64,000 bases of DNA from Tetrastigma voinierianum (lineage: Eukaryota; Streptophyta; Magnoliopsida; Vitales; Vitaceae): NCBI GenBank assembly GCA_016808115.1, contig JAEQBH010005416.1:62001-126000 (forward strand). Direction: 5' to 3'. The notes below the pieces were generated by a model. The model had not been told where the DNA came from and did not search any database. It saw only the letters and a program-made list of their open reading frames with translations. Numbering within the stretch: position 1 is the first letter of the stretch; each line of letters begins with the position of its first letter. Of this stretch, positions 59,658 through 64,000 are shown piece after piece. The translations under genes were made by a program, and so were the position numbers.

Positions 59658-61028
59658 GGAATAAAATATTGGTAATTACAGATATATCGATACTTTAATT
59701 TTACGGATATATCGGTAAATATTGATGAATATTTTGACAAAAATATAGGTAAAGCTAAAATTAACAAAAACACTTTAAAATTCATGAAAATACTTTATTG
59801 AATTGTAAAAAAATACATAAATAAGCAAATATACACTTGTTGAAAACGATATTCATTATAATTTATTGAAAAATTACATTACAATAGTCATTTAAAACAA
59901 AAATGAAGACCGATGTGGTTTCATTATATTATTTGATGAAGGGATCCTCTGATGAAGACAATATTCATACCAATATCAAGCCAAAATATTGAGATAAATT
60001 AACAACAAAAAAATAATTTGAGAGTCAAATGAGCTGAATGAAAGATGATGAGTTCAGAATCTAAATTATGACTTTAAGGGTATTTATATAATTTTTTTGA
60101 GTCAAAATGGTCATTGGATTGTCAAAAAACCATTGTGATTTAATTATAACCGATAGATTTGATTTTTGTTCAAATATGACCGTTGGATCATCATATATCA
60201 ATTGGAGATCAATCTAAACCGTTAGATCAAGCTTTAAATTTAAAATCAATTGTTGTATCATCATATATCCGTTAAAAATCAATATAAACCGTTAGATAAA
60301 GCTTCAAATTTAAAAGCAATCGTTGAATTGTATCATATAGCCTTCAAATGCTAAAAAAAAAACATATGAAATCTGGACATTTGGATTGTCAAAAAGCTAT
60401 TGTGATTTAATTATAACTGTTGTATTTGATTTTGGTTTAAATCTGATCGTTAGATCATCATATATCCGCTGGAGATCAATCTAAATCGTTATATCAAACT
60501 TCAAATTTAAAATCAACTGTTAGATCATCATATATCCGTTGGAAATACATCTAAATCGTTAGATAAAGCTTAAAATTTTAAAATCAATCGTTGGATTGTA
60601 TCATATAGCCTTTGAATGCTTTAAAAAAAACGGATGAAATCTGGACCTTTATCAAAGCATTAATTAATTTAGGCCATCAAATTTATGGTCAAAAAGTCAA
60701 AGGCAGGCACGATCGATATTTTGAAAATATTGCCGATGTATTTTCGATATTTCCAATATTTTATTAATATATATCCGATATTTTACCGATATATCTCTTA
60801 TATTTTACCGATATATCTCCGATATTTACCGATATTTTTTCATAAATTTCAGTCCACGCGCACATGAAATATACTCTTGATATTTCAGCAAAATATCGAC
60901 GGTTTTACCAATTTTTGGCCGATTTTTTGGCCAATCGACTTTCGGTTTGCAAAATCGTGTTAGACCCGACCAATATCCGATATTTTGGTGATATATTGGC
61001 CGATATATCCGATTTTTTGTTAATTACT
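59658..61028. mobile_element. Non-coding DNA transposon candidate (MULE-like) with 9-bp flanks
   Basis: TTGAAGTAA lies exactly outside both ends (59649-59657, 61029-61037), the target length of Mutator-like elements. Near the ends, GTAATTACAGATATATCG (left) faces the complement of CCGATATATCCG...TTAATTAC (right), an imperfect inverted terminus. The right 350 bp is rich in CGATAT/ATATCG words. There is no transposase. Confidence 0.55.
60116..60650. repeat. Two copies of a ~265-bp module inside the element
   Basis: A module starting TTGGATTGTCAAAAA(A/G)C at about 60116 restarts at about 60380 and ends ATGAAATCTGGAC. Within each module a shorter unit with CGTT(A/G)GATCATCATATATC and TCAATCTAAA(C/T)CGTTA is itself repeated, giving a nested repeat. 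Confidence 0.8.
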
Positions 61029-61037
61029 TTGAAGTAA

Positions 61038-62026
61038 CAAAATACTTGGAAAGAAAACATATAAAACTAAGCTAATAATCTAGAAAATAACACTATTGAA
61101 TTTGTACAAATGCTGAAATGCTCTTACTCGGTTTTGAGTTTAAAAGTTAAGTCATTTGATCCGATGCTTTTATTAACTTTTATAGACATTTATAAGTAAC
61201 TACACCAACCCACTTTATCCCCACTTAGGAGTCTTGCTCCTCAACTAATTTTCCACTCTTAAAGTAACTATCCATGTCATTTGCCATGTCTTAACTTCGA
61301 GAAAAAATTTCCTTAATGTTCCACCTTTGAGACAAAGTTTCAATATTATTTGTCGACAGCTTTGAATTTTTTTTTTAAATTTCATAAATATCCTTAGACC
61401 TTTTTCATGGGTTGATCCTCATGGGTTTGAGCTTTATCCGATTAGGTTAGACTCGCATGGTTTGGGCTTGACATATCTATTTGGTCAATTCCACGTTTCG
61501 TTTAGGTAAAAAATTATTTAAATACCATTTAGGTAAAAAAGAAAAAAAAAGTTTAGTGTCAACATAAACCAATTTATCTTTTTCTGTTATTGCATTCTTA
61601 AGAGAATGAAATGATTAAAAGACTTATTAAAAATTAAGGGCATGTTTGGTTCTTGTTTTTTGAAAATTATTATTGAGAATAGTTTTTGAAAATATATAGA
61701 GCACAATTTTGATGTTTTCTGAAAAATGTTATTATTATTTGAATTTAGTGGTTTTAAGAACAAAAAAAAAAAAAAAACAATGAACCAAATGTGTTTTCTT
61801 TATTTTTGAGAACAAAAAATAGTCTTTAAAAACTTTATACAAACATATCCTAAATTAGAGAAGTCTAACACTCCTATCAAGTTTTGACCCCATTTTAACA
61901 AAAACGTCCCCATCGTTTCCAGTAAAAATAACACTAGGCTTGGAAAATGAAAAGTACTAAGAGAAGAAAAAAAATGTTAGAAAAATAATTTTTTCATATT
62001 TGGTTTATTGGTGAACTATATAAAAA

Positions 62027-62058
<32 letters not shown>

Positions 62059-62640
62059 AATACTCAAAATTTTATATATTTTTAAATTTTTTAGTCCTTA
62101 TATAATTGAAATAAATGATAAAATGACTTTGAAAATATATATATACTTAATTTATTAAGTTTAAACATATATTTTATTTTTCTTTAAATTTTATTTTCTT
62201 CAAAATTTTCACTATATTTACCTATATATTTTCTTTTATTAACACTTTTTCGGTTCTAAAGACTATGTTTTTAAAGATACATGTAAACGCATGATGACAA
62301 ACTAAATTAGTTAATAATTTGAGTTTTGTTCAAAAATAATAATATATTTTTTTGAAATACCAATAATGTTGTAAACAATGGGCTTTTTCAATAAAAACAA
62401 AAAAAAAAAAAAGTTGTGTCCCACATGGAACAAAGATAAGTTTTTTTTTTTATATTTTGAATTCAAATTCTAATAACTAAATGTGCATTTAATCCATAAC
62501 GGTTTGCGTATTACAATTAATTTTTCATTTTAATTGTAACATTTCCGCATTATTTATTACAATTAATTTTGCGTTAATTCGTAACGTTTTAATTATTAAC
62601 ATACTTAATATTACATGACCATAATTTTACCTATAAAATC
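61038..62640. other. AT-rich DNA with hAT-like MITE candidate
   Basis: At about 61629-61858 the ends GGGCATGTTTGG and CAAACATATCCT form imperfect inverted termini of a ~230-bp MITE of the type seen at 23119 and 4675. A TA run lies at 62034-62056. No gene is seen. Confidence 0.4.
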
Positions 62641-63071
62641 AACAAATGGAGACTAGCTTTGGAAAGGTATCTTCTTCATCCTATTTTCCTCTCTACCAAT
62701 ATCAGTTCTCGCCTCCTTCTTTGTTATTGTCCCCAGGCATACCGGTTACGAAGAATTGTGAATCACGGGAAATAAATTCCCTAAGGAACGAGTCAATTAC
62801 ACACACCTCGATCCTCGGTGGTTCATAATCATTTGCATCTCGATTATTGTTTCTGATGCGATTACTTGTTACCTTCTTTGGCGCTCCACCTGCAGTTGTT
62901 GTTCTTTATTCTACCTTGTCTGGCTTCTTTCTCTTGATCATCTTCTTCTTGTTACCCATCTGCTCTTACTTATCATCATCGCTCTGTTTGTCATCTACAT
63001 CATTTTATTTGTTGCTGTTGGATTGATTTTTGTATAACAATCTTAGGAATTTATTTGCTCCACTTTGATCA

Positions 63072-64000
63072 TGGAAACAAATGCTCAGGCGACTTCCTCG
63101 TATTTAACTGCAAATCTGGTACGGACTACACTTCTTGCATCACTCGGCATTAGTGCAACTCCACAAAGCAATTATCCTAGGTGATCTAATCGCTCATCAT
63201 TATGAGACCCAAGCGCAAATAACAAAGGTAGCCAAAGCAAGCGGATGTCGAGCCAAGGCAAACCCTGGTCTGGCCTGACACAAAAGGTACAAACATAAAT
63301 CAAACTCACGATAACAAACCCGAAATTTCTAACCCTCATGCTTTGAGGAGCTGTTTGTTTGTGAACCGAGGCCGTCATGCCACAGTGCCTGAGAGTAAAA
63401 CTAGAAACGATGGAAATCCTCCACCAAAGCGACTTGGTGAGAAGGAGATGACACTATGCTGTTATCTCACAGAAAAGCTAATATGGTAGCAATTCCAGGA
63501 ATTGGGTGACGACTGATGCGACAAGGCATATTTGTGCAAGCAGGTATGCTTTTACCTCCTACGCTCGGTGAGGATGATGAAAAGATTGTCTGCCTTGGTG
63601 ACTCTCACCTTTCGAGTCTGGGAAAAGCAAAGGAGTCATCTTTGAGCTCACTTGAAAGACTCTAGCCTTAAATTATATAAGCACATATTCCCAATATAGA
63701 GCAAATTTAGTTTCGAGTGGCTCACAGTAGGAAGGTGGGGGTTAAGTGTCATTTGAACTAGAGCAAGATTATAATGACAAAAGATATATCTTTGTGGGAA
63801 AAGGGTTTTGTAATAAGGGGCCCCTTTGTTGTAGTATCTCTAAAGTATGAATGAGAATGCTTAACAACACACTTGCCAAGGATTTGATTCGTATGATATA
63901 TGGCATGCTAGATTAGGACATGTGAGTAGTGGATATATTAAGAAAATGCAAACTCTAGGCCTAATCAATAATATTGATTATTCAGGCTTAAGTAAGTGCC
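63072..64000 (+). pseudogene. Second copia element, gag to GAG-pre-integrase, runs off the window
   Basis: The frame opens METNAQATSSYLTANLV, a copia gag start, then loses most of gag. Around 63497-63560 the protease region reads NWVTTDATRHICA, where functional copies have an Asp-Ser-Gly triad, so the catalytic site is altered. Pieces of the protease tail (GDSHLSSLGK), VGVK, and at 63890-64000 the GAG-pre-integrase motif (WHARLGHVSSGYIKKMQTLG) follow. Stops and frame changes are frequent. Sequence upstream (62640-63070) is T/C-rich and probably its leader or LTR, but no primer site was found. The rest lies beyond 64000. Confidence 0.8.

Noticed and set aside
60685..60867. 60-codon frame rich in Tyr and Ile
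   Set aside because: Produced by repeated CGATAT words in the transposon-like element.

Overview
The window reads as nuclear DNA of a flowering plant, most probably a woody eudicot close to grapevine (Vitis). The reasons are AT-rich intergenic DNA, long GT-AG introns, a plastid-targeted transporter, a DMP (DUF679) gene, a plant PPR protein, and many LTR, LINE, SINE and MITE remnants. The grapevine assignment is an inference from resemblance. Only one protein-coding gene looks fully intact.

Layout. (1) 1-6300: AT-rich DNA with a short G+C-rich patch near 690-880, a 46-bp tandem duplication, a MITE-like element and a divergent SINE. (2) 6309-20345, minus strand: a BASS4-like plastid sodium/metabolite cotransporter gene. 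Exons 1-6 are intact and join into 198 codons. The downstream exons are recognisable but carry small indels. Its introns hold a LINE 3' end, a complete 595-bp TRIM element with a 5-bp target duplication, copia fragments and repeat arrays. (3) 26221-26957, minus: a YIP5/YIPF5-like coding region without introns and with one frame break. (4) 27-33 kb: gene-free, with a G+C-rich island and a snap-back hairpin repeat. (5) 33973-34608, plus: an intact DMP membrane protein gene with TATA box. (6) 37394-37570: a SINE with a 15-bp target duplication. (7) 38157-39374, minus: an N-terminally truncated, stop-containing copy of the PPR gene family of Arabidopsis At5g46100. (8) 42091-58630, plus: a degraded Ty1/copia element whose 3' LTR is split 11 bp from its start by an 11.4-kb insertion. 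(9) 59658-61028: a non-coding element with a duplicated internal module and 9-bp flanking repeats. (10) 63072-64000: the start of another copia element that runs off the window.

The most unusual object is the 11.4-kb insertion at 46681-58039. It consists of three ~3.6-kb LTRs separated by two internal regions of only ~277 bp (LTR-int-LTR-int-LTR, minus orientation). Each internal region keeps a Met-tRNA-type primer binding site and a polypurine tract but has no gag or pol. The LTRs carry minisatellite blocks built on a GTACC/GGTAC palindrome. It looks like a non-autonomous derivative of a long-LTR Ty3/gypsy element that grew by recombination between LTRs. The copies differ by many small indels, so unpolished long-read consensus error must also be considered.

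The genes do not form a pathway. They are independent plant loci separated by repeats, and the window shows a gene-poor region where transposon insertion and gene decay dominate.
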